DNA of 64,000 nucleotides from NCBI RefSeq assembly GCF_004193775.1, contig NC_041016.1:43697522-43761521 (forward strand). The letters run 5' to 3'. Positions 44,525 through 57,600 of this stretch are shown here, one piece after another (within the stretch, counting starts at the first letter, position 1; the number at the start of each line of letters is the position of its first letter). This DNA is from Glycine soja. Taxonomy: Eukaryota > Streptophyta > Magnoliopsida > Fabales > Fabaceae. The notes under the pieces are model-generated. The model had not been told where the DNA came from. It saw only the letters and a list, made by a program, of their open reading frames with translations, and ran no database searches. Position numbers and translations under genes: made by a program.

Positions 44525-45044
44525 TGGGAGTCTTACTTATGTTATATATCTTACAGTTTACGAGCATGTTGTGTTTGGATTGATCTATATAAAGAATAAA
44601 GTTTGGATCAGTTGGAAATAGACATGACTAAGATCACATTACATGTAATTTCCATGTTATTTATCCATATTGACCTATGTCATTGAATGTATTGATGTGG
44701 TGGTCATTGGGGTCTAGTTACATTTGTTGTAGTGACAAAAGTCGCGATGATTCCATTATTGATACATGAGATGAACCAGGTTGTTAAGGTGGAAGTTTAA
44801 AAATAAATAGCATACATATGCACGCTTAAGGATTCTTTATATAATTTGTACAATATGTAGCCCAAGTGGGAGATTGTTGAAATTTTCTATTTTAATAATT
44901 AATGTGGGTTAATATTATAAGACAATTACATTAGTTATTTATCATTAGTTGGTTTTATTTTATGTGATCAAATCAAGTGAGTCCCTTAGACAACCAAATC
45001 AGATGATATGGACTTAAATGAACTTAGAAGATAATGAGAACCCT

Positions 45045-45135
45045 ATTAGGTTAACACATTATAAGAAGGCTATGGTCCCCAATATACCGAGCCGCTGACA
45101 CATATGGTCCCCAATATACCGAGCCGCTGACACAC
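45045..45135 (+). repeat. Short tandem duplication in the copia 3' LTR
   Basis: A unit of about 40 bp containing GGTCCCCAATATACCGAGCC and GCTGACACA occurs twice in a row. The 5' LTR has it once. Confidence 0.8.
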
Positions 45136-45426
45136 ATATAGTTTCTCTTTTCCCCACCTGAAGAGTTATGAAGGTCTTATTAAAGAATAAAAAGGTTCCG
45201 GTTGAAGAAGAACCATGAAACCACCGGTTACATTGTTAGCATTCTGTAACAGGTCCTATGAAGAGCACATAGATAAGAAATCACATAAAGATTCAATTTC
45301 CCTTGTGTTTTTTTCATCAATCATGATGGACCCAAGTATTCCTAAAACTCTTCCTGATAATCTAAGGTAATGTGTTCCTGATATTTATATTTTATTGGTA
45401 TTTTATAAGGATCCCTGAAAATTTAC

Positions 45427-45797
45427 AACTATCACTACCAAAACCAAAACCAGTATATCCAATCTTAATATAACTTAGGTTATCTTAGGATTGGAGTTGG
45501 TAAATATTTTTCTCAATTTTAATACAATAAAAAAATTTAATACACCAAATGAAATAAGAAAAAATGTTACTTATAGAATAAAAATACTTTTGACCTCTCA
45601 CAACTTTAACCAACTATCACTACCAAAACCAAAACCAGTATATCCAATCTTAATATAACTTAGGTTATCTTAGGATTGGAGTTGGTAAATATTTTTCTCA
45701 ATTTTAATACACAATAAAAAAATTTAATACACCAAATGAAATAAGAAAAAATGTTACTTATAGGATAAAAATACTTTTGACCTCTCACAACTTTAAC
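45427..45797. repeat. 185-bp near-perfect tandem duplication
   Basis: The unit starting AACTATCACTACCAAAACC begins at 45427 and again at 45612, with only one or two differences. Both units match 23930-24100 in copy A. Confidence 0.92.
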
Positions 45798-47439
45798 CAA
45801 ACATGCATTTAAATATACCATAACGATTTTATCTTACTAGATGATTTACATACATTTTAGTTACTTTGCTCATTTAAGTGTAATATATATATATAGAAAT
45901 AAAACTGCTTTATTAGGAAGTTAGGGAATAAATTGCACATTTAGTTCCCAACTTGCTTGTCATCTTGCATTTTCATGCCACCGGCAGATTTGAATTCTTC
46001 ATTCAACATTTTCTATCATTAATAAATTATAGCCCGTCCCATAAGGCTCAATTAAAGTCAATTATAAAACCAATTATATGTGGGAAATGAAAAAGACAAA
46101 ATAATTGGAAAATATGTCATATTAAAAAAATTAAAGAATAGATGTAGGTTAAATAGAAGAAAAATAATGTTTTGATTAAAGTTTTGTTGAGAGTCTCATT
46201 TGTTTAATTAGAAGAAAAAATAACATAACATGCATAACATACCATAAAATTTTTTGATGTACCTATTGATATTCACACAATTAATAAAAAATGACTATTG
46301 ATTCAAATGACATTTTTATGTCCACTCATTACTATTGATCTTAATGTTTTTTAGATTTTGGCTTCATTCATTTTTTTTCTCACCAATTTTTTTTTTGGCA
46401 TCTACCCAATCTTTTCATTTCACCATCACATCCATTAACATATATCATATCATGTGTTATTTTTCATATTCTAATTAAGACTCATTAAAGCCTATTGATT
46501 TTTTTCTTAAACAAAAAATATATATTGTAAATTTAAGATATAAAATAAAAGTAAAATTATTATTAAGATATAGTATTTATAGTATAGTAGTAAAAGTACA
46601 AATATAATAACAAAAAGATGATACAAAGATAAAATATCAAAAAAATGACAAACAAAGGAACAAAAAATGTTTAAACTTTTACATATTAAAACTAGACAGT
46701 TTATTATTTTCTTTACAATTAAATCAAAAGTTGTTAAAGCAATATAATAAATTATTAGATGGAAAAAATTTATTATTGTAATTAACTTGTTAGTAAGAAT
46801 ACATATGTAAATGGCGTTGTAAAATACTTAAGAAGTCTGATTACATATTAATAAAATTATTGGAAAGATTATTTTGCATTTACTTTAAACTCCAATGAAA
46901 AAAAAAAAGTAAATTGCACTTGCATTACCTATATTTTACTCCAATTTTACCTAATACTCCAATTTTTAGTTTTTTTGGCATCACTTTGACTCCCTTTAAT
47001 AAAATGGTGTTAATTAATGGTTATAATTTTATGTTGAATGATGAAATTACCATTTTCATTTTTTCTACATTAACACAACCTCACAATATTCTTGTGCCTA
47101 ATCCTCCCTGACGTCTCAACTTCAACATCAAATTCATCATCTTCCTCAAAAACCAACACTTTTATCTACATTTGTAGGTGCTTTACCTCCACCAGCTCAC
47201 TATTGCTATGTACCACCTTGTACACCTTCCTAGATGCTCCACTTCCTTGTACACCAGCTCAATGATCTTGTTCTTTCATCGTACTCTTTGCACATACATG
47301 AGTGATATCCCTACAAATGTCCTATGAAATTTGTCCTAAAAATCTGTCTAATATACAAATTATGAACAATTATGCTGGATATCTTACATAAAGATAGACA
47401 AATAATTAGGGATATACATGATTATGTACAAATAATCTC
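45798..47439. repeat. Copy C continued, then copia-fragment flank
   Basis: 45800-46010 matches 24085-24300, 46150-46490 matches 26200-26560 and 46660-46770 matches 23310-23430, in rearranged order. The part from about 46900 to 47439 is of mixed composition and may be the LTR of the minus-strand copia fragment that follows, starting with TGAGATTATTTG at 47440 on the minus strand. Confidence 0.55.
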
Positions 47440-48990
47440 ATTACTCCCTTCAAGTTGGAGTATGCAAATCGCAAATGTCCATATTGTGCAATAAGTAAAT
47501 CGAGTACTTAGTTGGACCAAGTGCTTTGGTGAGTATATAAATCAAGTCTGAGGTCTTAAGAAGGGATAGAAGTAGGTTAGATCCTATGGCAACTTGGTCA
47601 GGCTCATTTAGCAAAAAAAATCAAACTGAGTTTTTTTTAAAAAACTTGTTTAGTTAAAAAGGCCAGACATGGTCTTAAGAAAAACTTATGAGATTTGATG
47701 GCTTAATCCATTTAGCAATAATATATTTTTAAATAAAAATATTATTATTAATATGATATATAATATTATAATCTAAAATAAAATTAGAAATCCTATTTCC
47801 TTAAGTTTTCTCTACGCAAGTATGAAGTAATGCAACTAGTGTTCTTATTAAAAAAAAATCTAAAAACATGCGATTAGAATAAATCGGAAGAGTGAGTAAC
47901 ATGGTGGCAAAAGTCAAATTTGATATGGCTGAGGTGATTATGCACAAAAGATACCTTAAAATTATATAGGCCTTTAAATTGGTTTAAGGATCAGTATACT
48001 TATATAATGTCAGGGCCAAACATAAAAAATAAGACGGTCACGTATAATAGGTTTATGCTTGGGCTATAAAGTTATAAAGTGGGTTAGACTATGCTTAGGT
48101 AAAGTTTGACTCTGTCTAAACCATTTTCACATCTAGACATAAGTAGGTCCAATGTTGTCATTTTGAATTTCATCATGAATAAAATGACAGTCAACTTCGA
48201 TATGTTTGGTAAGTTCATGAAAAACTAAGGGCGTGTTTGGTTTGCCTGTTTTCTGTTTTCATTTTCACTGAAAACAGAAAATGGTGATGAAAATGTGTTT
48301 GGTTGGATTTTTGAAAACATTTTCAGTGAAAATGAAAACAGAAAACAACCAGAAAATGAAAACAATAAAATTTCATTTTCAATGTTTTCAGTTGAAAACA
48401 GGAACTTCATTTTGGGTAAAATGAAAATGAGATGACAATGAATGTAATTTTAAGCAAATTTAAAAATACAAAAAAGACAAGAAATCAATATATCATAAAT
48501 TTTCAGTGTTTTTATTTCCTAAAAACAGAAAACAAGAAGTCAAACCAAACATATTTTCAGAATTTTAATATTTTGAAAATAAAAACAGTTTTCAGAAAAT
48601 GAAAACAGGAAATGAAAACATAAAATGAAAATGCAATCCAAATACACCCTAACTTTTTTGTGGTGATCACAATGAAGATGGATAGGTTGAGAACGTGAGA
48701 TACTAAGGTTGAAAAGAATTTTCTTTAACCATTTTTACTCGCAAATAATCGTTAGCATGAAATGGTATTCAACTTAAGTGGATGAGCATGAAATCATGGG
48801 TTGCTTTTTTAGTTTTCCACGAAATGGAAAAGTTTCCCAAATGAATAAAGCATCATGTGAGATGTACCGTCCTTCGATATAATAACAACCCGTAATAAAA
48901 ATATACTCTAAAATGCCTATAAGATATGGATTTAGAAATTTCATTGGTTCAAAATACTTCAAATATTATAATAAATGAGTCCTTACATAA
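47440..48990 (-). pseudogene. Copia RNase-H end fragment, with nested insertions
   Basis: The minus strand reads WETFPFRGKLKKQPMISCSS, VEYHFMLTIICE and SRSQPIHLHCD above 48660. After a MITE it continues FHELTKHIEVDCHFIHDEIQ and NDNIGPT down to about 48135. After another roughly 560-bp stretch it continues LIYILTKALGPTKYSIYLLH and NMDICDLHTPT, then a stop and a purine tract at 47452-47447. This is the copia RNase-H order, with frameshifts. Confidence 0.8.
48229..48649. mobile_element. Harbinger-like MITE
   Basis: The 421-bp element starts GGGCGTGTTTGGTTTG and ends CAATCCAAATACACCC, imperfect inverted ends of about 16 bp. It is flanked by TAA on both sides (48226-48228 and 48650-48652), the 3-bp target expected for PIF/Harbinger. 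Its inside is rich in GAAAACAGAAAATG-like words on both strands, and there is no coding region. It interrupts the copia RNase-H frame. Confidence 0.75.
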
Positions 48991-49309
48991 TTAAACAATT
49001 GTATCCTCAAATATGGGTATCTACAAAGTTGAACTAACAATAAACTAAGTATTCAATTCTCCTTCGTCTGAAAAGTTTCTTCATTGAACTCTGAAAACAA
49101 CACTTTTAATGAGATAATAATCCTATTGAATAAAACAATTTCTAAAAGATTTCGCAAATAATGTTCTCAACCGACGCAATAACCTAAAAATCCAATCATT
49201 GTATCCGCAAAATTAAATTTAAAATAATATATACATACTTATAAACAATCACAAATTATTCACACAATGAAATAACACTCCGGTCAATAAACATCAACAG
49301 TTCACTACA
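48991..49309. other. AT-rich DNA without recognisable content
   Basis: Nothing identifiable was seen between the copia fragment and repeat R. Confidence 0.4.
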
Positions 49310-49531
49310 TTCAATTCTTGAACAAACTAACAAATATCACAACACAACATAGTGATTCCCAGAATCATTAGCCTCAACTATTTGGTTCCTGAACCAGTGT
49401 GGATCTCATACTCTTCAAATGATGTATGAGCTCATATTCATGCAATAATGTCTCACTACACCATCCCCATCATAGATGAAGGTGTCAAGAATCTTTTTCT
49501 CATCCCATATGAAGGTATCTATAATCTCATC
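49310..49531. repeat. Dispersed repeat R, left part
   Basis: This matches 6425-6620 (CAACACAACATAGTGATT, ATCATAGATGAAGGTGTC, CATCCCATATGAAGG) and is cut at 49531 by a 2.47-kb insertion, after which it resumes at 51998. Confidence 0.7.
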
Positions 49532-51997
49532 TATAACATTCCATTTTTCGTAAATAAATTTAAATTTTTTTTATTTAAAAATAAATAAAATTGAAAAAAA
49601 ATGATGAGATTTTTATAATTAAATAAATAATGAGAAATAAATTTATTAATTAAAATAATGATTTGAAAGAAAATAAAAAAAGACATTTGATTTATTCATT
49701 TGATAAAAAATAAATTAGAGTATTTCTTTATAAAATAATAAATAAAGAAAGTAGAGTAAATAATAGGTTGGAAGTATCCTAACTATAAATAAAGACATGC
49801 TAGGTTAGTTTTCAGACAAATGATAGTCTTTGTGGTTCCTCTTCCTCTCAATTTCGTTTTCCCTTCTCCTCCTCCCAAAACCCTCTCTCTTTTACCCGCA
49901 TACACTTAAACCTGTCCTAGTAAAATGACGATCTCGAACTCGCTAACCGTTGGATCGCCATGAAATTTGAGCACCAGGTTTGGAACTCATCTCTGAACAT
50001 TCTCACCATTAGAATTTGTGAAACAATGTCATCAGAGGTGATAAAGATTCCCTTTGTATTGTAGCTTTCTCTTTTCCCGTAGAGACCCAAAACCTATCCT
50101 AGTAAAACTACAATCCCGTATTCGTTAACCGTTGGATCATTGTAAAATTTGGACACCAGCTTTGGAATTCATTTTCGCAAATCACCATTGGGATGTGCGG
50201 AATAATGTTTTTGCAAAGAGAAATTAGTGTCGCACGTTGACAGTAAAATGGAGGTTATAATATCTTCTCATTATCTCTAATGCTTGGAAACCCTAACAGA
50301 GCAAAAAGAGGAAAAACTTGAGTAATCTTAAGGAATTGCCAGAGACACCGCTATCATTATTGGACTACATACATGAGCCCACTTAGAGGTAAAGGTTGAG
50401 TTTATCGCAATTGAGATTAGAATAAATATGTGTAGGAATTCTTAGGAGATCAAATTGGGGTTTATTTTAGGATGTTTATTGTATTGTAATTCTTTCTGTA
50501 TGATTATGTGAACTATTTGAGGGATTTTACTCCCTGTGTTGTGAGAAACATTTTTGTATGATTTGTTTGTGTTTTGGATAAGATTAGCATGATAAATAGT
50601 TACACTAGGATCATTAAATTGTGATTGAAATTTTGTATAAGTGATAAATTGAATATGTGATGAATTGTGAGATAACACATTGCTTTGAGATTATAACATT
50701 GTTATTGAGATTGAGTATAAGTGCAAAGTTGAATGTGTTAATTTGTGAGATACACGTAAACATGTGATGATGGATTGTGACATTATGAGACGTTAAATTG
50801 TGGACATGAGATTTGATTGTGAATAAGTATATGGTTAACACTTGATAAGGCAATACTTGTACTGTGAGCTGTGAATTATACAATAACCTGACCAGTGTTT
50901 ACCTTGAGAAAAGTGTTTATGCACAGTGTTAAAGGGGAAATATAGGATTCATATTTAGGAACCAATGTTAAATTATAGCACAATATGTTGAATGTGTTTG
51001 AAACACGAGTGTGGGGTCGTGGGTATTATATAATTCATGAGTAGTATCTACGTGCAAAAATGGTTTTAGGGGTGGGACTTGAATTAGGAAGGTGAGACCC
51101 TAACAAATTCTTCGGAGTCTAGGCCTTGGGGGTAAAGACACTCGGTTTGAATGCTCCTTTAAGCCTATGTTGATTTCACATGGTTGGAGCATTCATGTAA
51201 AACAGAGTGAACCTGATTGGTCACCTTATGATTTTACTTAGTGAGAGTGACCTGACATACCCATTGTATGGTGTGTCTTGTTATGTACTTCTAAGTGTCT
51301 CAGGATGGTTTTTTACTGACATGATACCACATTACATATAGGCTTGAGTTTTAGTATAATTGTTGCATAACACTTGCTAATTGTTTATCATGAAATTGAA
51401 GAGTGTTATTACATCTTGACCTGAATGTGTGATTCATATATAATGTGATAGGTGATTGAAGAATGAAATTTTAAATGATCAAGTGGTGAAGTGATGTGAG
51501 TTGTATTAAGTTGAACTATGTTATAAATATTTTTATAATATATTTGGATTATGTCTTTATTTATTTGTATTTTTTTAAAATGTGATAACTTACTCCGTGT
51601 GTGCTATTTGTGTTTAGATCCTGTGATGATCTCAAACTTTGTGTTCGTGGGAGCAGATGACTTGGTGGATGACTTTAAATAACAGTGCTAGAGGACGCTG
51701 GAACGCAATGCTCTGATAGGATGTGACATTGGGAATGAGTTTTTATTTTAATTGCATGATGTTATTTTATTTTATTTTATCTCACTTATTTAACAAAATT
51801 TCTTTTGTAAACTTTGACAGTCTTGCTCCGAGCTGAATATGTATTTGTATAAGTTTTATTTGACTATTAAAGCGAATGTGAGCCTTTTACCCTTTTGAAA
51901 TACTTTTATTTAAATGTTTTTTAAAACTATTAATTAGTTCTGCTTTTTTATTCCTTTTATTATTAGTACATATATGTGTAAGATAGATGGTGTCACA
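49532..51997. mobile_element. Probable solo LTR, 2466 bp
   Basis: The insert splits repeat R between TCATC (49527-49531) and TCATT (51998-52002), an almost exact 5-bp target duplication. Its ends are TATAACATTCC and GGTGTCACA, close to the usual TGTAACA...TGTTACA of large plant LTRs, with the first G mutated. It holds two diverged internal copies of a phrase (CGTTGGATCGCCATGAAATT and CGTTGGATCATTGTAAAATT) 185 bp apart. No coding domain, primer-binding site or second LTR was seen. Confidence 0.65.
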
Positions 51998-52385
51998 TCA
52001 TTGTCATTCCAGATGGAGGTATCTCATATCTCTTCTCCATCTCAAGTAAAAGTATCTCATGCATATTCAATTATCAAAATAAGATATATACTTTCAGTTT
52101 TAGAGTTTAAAATCTTTGTGCAAATAAATGTAAAAGATTTTTTTACTATGGTAGGAAAATCCAGCATTTACATTTGGCTTACATTTATCTTATTTTAAGG
52201 AGACAAGCTGTTGGAGTTTTCTGCAAGTGATTTTTTGTCTTTTAATTGTTGTTTTATTGCTTGATAACTATGGATATGATTATTAGTTATAAATAGAAAT
52301 AAAATATAATTTGTAGATATGTTGTGTGGTAAAAATTTATTTTAATCTTTGTATGACAAACCTTGAATACGGTTTGAAATTCTAA

Positions 52386-52416
<31 letters not shown>

Positions 52417-53012
52417 TGAGTTTATAAAAATGTAAGTAAATAGATATTATAAACTTCAGTTTTTAAGTATCTTGCTAAATAAGATTCAGGTTAGACCCCT
52501 TTCTGTGTTAACATATTACAGACTATGTATTTGATTAAAAATTATGAAATCAAGGCAATAGATATGTTTAACGTACTCAAGCATTCTGATGTTGTACTAA
52601 CAAACATTGTTTTATTGTTTTTATTCTCTAATCAAATTCCTGGTTGCAGCAATTTATTTCCTTTTTCTATGTGGTTTCTTTGGTAAGGTTGTGGCAAGAA
52701 ATTTATTGCCGGAACTTGATACAACTTTATCAGTTAACTGTGTTCTGCCGCTGCCTTTTCTGTTTTCATGCAAATAAATCATAAACAAAGAGAAGATTGA
52801 ATTATTTGGTTAAAATTATGTTGAAATTTGAAAACGTCTCACTCTCACCAGAACCGTTTTATCTATGACTTGATGGTTTGCTTTTGTTAATTCTTATTTA
52901 TGCAATATGGGCAGTTTAAAAGCCATTTACATGAAGTTCGAGTTCTCCCTTACTGCATATCAATTGCCTGTGATAACTATGAAGTATGAATAGTGTCATC
53001 AAATTTTGCCCG
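51998..53012. other. Repeat R, right part, then upstream intron of right KEG-like copy
   Basis: 51998-52095 completes repeat R. A TA microsatellite lies at 52386-52412. The rest looks like intron or 5' flank of the KEG-like pseudogene; no RING domain or kinase N-lobe was seen. Confidence 0.45.
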
Positions 53013-53699
53013 AATGTAGATATGGGGCAGACCTTGCACGAGGGATTGTTGAGTTACATGCTGCAGGCATTGTTTGCATGAATATAAAAACATCCAATCT
53101 TCTTCTTGATTCAACTGGCCTTGCTGTGATTTCTGATTACTGCTATTCTGAAGAAGCATTCCTGTTGGAAGGGCCAACCTGAGCATGACTCCTCAAACAC
53201 CCACTCATGTATATGGAATGTACCGTGCTTAGTCCACATTATACAGCTCCAGAGGCTTGGGGGCAACTTCTGAAGAAATCATTAAATTTGTTCTGGGATG
53301 ATGCAATAGGTATATCAGCAGAGTCTGATGCCTGGAGTTTTGCTTGTAGACTGGTAGAGATGGGCACGGGTTTTGTTCCGTACATGGATCAACTCATCAT
53401 TCAATTTTTCTTTTTCTTTACATTCTGGTTTTCTAAAGTTGCATATCGCAAATTCTATGCTTGTGTAGTTGGGCTGGTTTAAGTTCGGAGGAAATTTATC
53501 AAGCAGTTGTCAAGGCAAAGAAACTGCTTCCACACTATGCCAGTGTGGTTGGTGGTGGAATACCTAGTGATTTGTGGAGGATGATTGGAGAGTGCTTGCA
53601 GTTCAAGCCATCTAAAAGGTCTAGTTTTACTGCAATGTTGGCAATATTTCTCCGTCATTCGCAGGGAATGCCGCGCAGCCTTCCTGCAAGCCCAGATAA
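53013..53699 (+). pseudogene. Kinase C-lobe exons of right KEG-like copy
   Basis: The frame reads RYGADLARGIVELHAAGIVC and MNIKTSNLLLD, then a TGA at 53180-53182, then SPHYTAPEAWG and ESDAWSFACRLVEMGTGFVP. An 89-bp GT-AG intron (53380-53468) joins FVP to WAGLSSEEIYQAVVKAKK, and ECLQFKPSKRSSFTAMLAIF ends the domain. The catalytic-loop Asp of ordinary kinases is Asn in this family as I recall it, so MNIK may not be a lesion. Confidence 0.8.
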
Positions 53700-54072
53700 G
53701 TAAGCCCATTATAATTATCCATGACTTGTATCTTCTATGCTGGTTTTATGACATCTGATTGAGCAGTCAAAATGTAGCCTATTTATAGTTTTTGATATGT
53801 GGTGTGGAAATGAGCCAAATTTGCAGTTGTCATAGATGCCAAACAATTGACTTGTACATGTTTTATATTTCTGTAAATACAGTGATAGAGTTGTCCCCTG
53901 TGCAAGAATTAGAAGTTTCTCAGAAAAACCCATTCCATCTTCATCAATGTGTGTCTCGGGGATGTTAGAAGTGTTAGGTCAGTTGGTGCATCAAAGTCAC
54001 AAACAATCTTCCTTGAGCTTGCTTTCATTTTCATTTTGCAATTCATTCTTTTTCTTTGTACTTTCCGTACAG

Positions 54073-54653
54073 TGATCTTCTTTTCAAGGCTGCATCAGAC
54101 TATGGCAGCAACAGCCTATCTTCTCTGCTGGAAGCTCAAAATGCTGATGAACAAACTGCTCTCCACTTAGCTTGTAGATGTGGCAGTGCAGAACTTGTTG
54201 AGGCAATTTTGGAGTATGAAGAGGCAAATGTTGACGTCTTGGACAAAGATGGAGATCCTCCTCTTGCTTATGCATTAGCTGCTGGATCCCCAGAATGCGT
54301 TCGCAGTCTTATCAAAAGAGGTGCTAATGTGAGGCCACAATTAAGAGATGGCTTTGGCCCATCTGTTGCTCATGTTTGTGCACATCATGGCCAACCAGAA
54401 TGCATGCGAGTATGTTTTACTTTAATCATATTCAGGTTCGTCTTTGCATTTACTAGAGCTATATTCATATAAATATATGGTAAAATAACAGGAATTACTA
54501 TTAGCTGGAGCTGATCCTAATGCAGTGGATGATGAAGGTGAATCTATCCTGCATAGAGCAGTTCCCAAGAAGTCCGCTGACTGTGCCCTTGTGATACTGG
54601 AAAATGGGGGAAATGGATCAATTGCCATCTTGAATCCAAAGAATATGTCTTAA
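54073..54653 (+). pseudogene. Ankyrin exons of right KEG-like copy
   Basis: These exons are identical to the left copy (543-879 and 962-1123), with open ankyrin frames separated by an 82-bp GT-AG intron and ended by TAA at 54651-54653. Confidence 0.8.
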
Positions 54654-57600
54654 GTATAGATTTCCCATCAATTTTCTTCTTAAGCTTAAAATGTGTTTGC
54701 CAAACTTGTCAATCAGTCTAGGACTCCAGAGGTACAGAAAGAAACGGATCTTACTCATCAATTTTGCATATCCAATGATCAATGTGAAACATGCACTTTA
54801 GCTGTCTCAGTCCACTGCAATGACAGCATGGCTTTTCTCTAGCATGGAGCAGCAAACTCATGTCGAAACATGCACCTTAGCTGGATAAAATTGATACAGA
54901 CTACTTCTGTAATTTCTTAGCTGCTTGTACAATTGAGTACAATTTAGGATAGGAATTGGAACAGAATGACAATATATTTCTCTAAAATCCTTTAATGTAT
55001 AATGAATAATTGCTGCTAATGCTCAATATCTTACATAAGTGACATTTATTCTTATTATCTCTTCATTATGGTGCGTTCCTTCTGAATTTTGATTCCACTG
55101 AAAAACTTTCTAATTTGCTGGTGGACACTATCTTATTGATGCCAAATTTTGTTTGTGGTCTTCCATAGTTCTCTCCAAATTTAGAGGTCATGGATCTTAC
55201 CTTTTCAATAGATAGTTCTTTATTGATGTATGTTGTCTGCGGGCTAAACAAACAGGTTGTTGGTTTCCCCCTAACACTGGCAGACCTCTTTACTGATTTT
55301 TTTTCATCTTCTGTGCATTATCTAGGTTTAATCAACAGTCCCTTGTCATTCTGGTTCCTTATTCTATTGAGTTTTTAGTGTGAGCTTTTGTCAGCAAAAG
55401 GAAAAAAAAAATCATATTGTAATGCTTTATATTACAATAATTTTAGTAATCAAGTTTCAGAATAACCATATTTGTAAATAGAGATTTTTTATTTATTTAG
55501 AAATTACATAATATATGAATACTTACAATAGTATGATGATATGATCATTGTTTTATTTGACGACCTTTGTATAGAGAATAGATCTACATGGTTCTTATTT
55601 CTTATCACTAGTACTATTTTTACTTTGGATAGAGTAATTATTAAGTTGTTGGTGTTATATTCCATTTGTTTTTGCTCTCATGCTAGACTATACTGATAGA
55701 TTATAGATATCATCAGGATACTTTGACAAATGTCTTTGTGAAGCTTGGGTTTTTATACCTGTATCCGTTGTTTTGTTTTTCCTCATGAGTAAGTTGGGTC
55801 TGGTCGTAATATATCTAGGGCAAAGGAATGGTTTCTTAGATGTAAAAGATGGTAGTCTATTCTTTTACTTTGAATAAACCACAGTAGAAGATTTCTGCAC
55901 TGTGATATTGCTGATGGGAAAACTGGAAAGAAAAAAATCAATTATTCCTGTCTGAATCAACCATGGCCACCTCTTCTTTGTCCTTATTTAAGTAGTAAAG
56001 ATAATAAAATATTTTATGAATCCGTTCTTTACTACTGCTTCTAGGAAACTGAAAGCATATGCTGTAGGTCAATCATATAATAGCAAGTTAAATACCACTG
56101 AAGCTGGTATTTTAGCTAATTTTAAAGGAAATTGCTTCTTTTTATCATAATTCTGGGGGTTAGTTTTTTAGTTCTTGGGTGTTTTATTTCTTCTCATATT
56201 TGTTGGAATTTATGTTGGAATTTCTATATGGGATTGCAACATTTTAAATGCATTCTTGTTTCTGTGTGGGTGTTTGAATATAGATATCATTTCGCCTCAC
56301 ATGCATCTGTGATCATCTAGTTTTACACTTTTGATATTGCAGACCGCTGCACTTGTGTGTGACAACTTGGAATGATATCTAAATTCAAACATGGGATTGC
56401 TGAAGTTGCAACTTCTGATGAGATTGCTGAATCAATTGACATGACATCCCAAGCCCTATGAGCACTGCTTTGTGGATGGCTGCTGCCTCCAAGAAAGATC
56501 ATGAAAGTGGTATGAATATCTGGGATTATTGGTTGATACTTGATAATGATTTTAGAATTCATCTTGTCTGTTGATTGGGCTATTATAGTTTTCTATTCAT
56601 ACCTGTTGTTATTGCTGTTTTTTTTTATTCCAAACAAAGTTCAGTGCATATTTTCTTCTAGTAGGTATTCCTAATTTATGCTAATAATTAATAAAGCTTC
56701 TGTTTTCTAAAATAGTTAAGTCATCTGATTTTGTTTGCTCATGCAAAATATAGAGGAGAGAGAATTGGTGCAAATTTTGCTTTCTGCGGAGCAGATCCAT
56801 CTGCTCAACATTCACAGCATGGGCGGACAGCTTTGCATACAGCTGTTATGACTGACGATGTTGAATTGGTTAAGGTGAGTAAACCAGATTCTTGATTAGA
56901 ATGATTAAATATCCATCAATATTCAATATCATGTTGGAATCTGAAGTATGTGCCTTTTGTATCTGATGTTAACTAACTTCTGTTTTTTGGTGTTGAGTAG
57001 GTTATTCTTGCTGCTGGTGTTGATGTGAACATTCGTAATGTGCACAATGGCATTCCTCTTCACATAGCCTTAGCTAGGGGTGCTAAGTCATGTGTTGAAC
57101 TACTTCTATGTATTGGGGCAGATTGTAATTTGCAGGTTTTAATTCAAGTTCTGAATTTACTCTGTTTAACTACAGCATTACACTAAGTGTTATACTACTG
57201 TTGGTTCTTTATATAAGAAACAAATAATTAATTCATCAAGACCAATCAAAGTAGTTTAGTTAATTTTAATTAATAATGTCATAAATTAAAATTTGATTCC
57301 AAAAGTAAATATAAAGGCAAAGTTTCATATCTCTTATTATTGTATTGTTTCAAAACGAATATATGGTGCTTTGATCTTATTTCTTTTTTCCTCCTTTTGA
57401 TCTCTCTGATACATTATAAAATGATTTTTCTATTTGATTATAGTAGATTTGGAATTGAACTTCATCATATGACTGATTGATTGCTGAGTTCAGTCTCCAG
57501 TTCACTGTAGTCAGCCTCTTCGTCACAGAGTAAATTAAGCCTAATGATAATTTATATGGTTATAAATGGTTGGGGGACTGACTAATCTAAGGGACATGAT

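Larger units (their letters stand above)
42357..45427 (+). mobile_element. Internally deleted copia element
   Basis: The 5' LTR starts at 42357 (TGTTGGGATTTTCTATTTTA) and the 3' LTR at 44875 (TGTTGAAATTTTCTATTTTA), preceded by a polypurine tract (AAGTGGGAGAT). The LTRs share GTGATCAAAT, AGACAACCAAAT, GATAATGAGAACC and AAGAAGGCTAT, but the 5' copy is shortened. The only coding trace is the polyprotein end at about 44405-44524 (IEHIGIHFMLADLLTKGMTL, KVFHEHTVYMN). The proposed 3' end (TTTACA, 45427) is inferred; the flanks joined together resemble 23900-23960, but a clean target duplication was not found. Confidence 0.75.
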
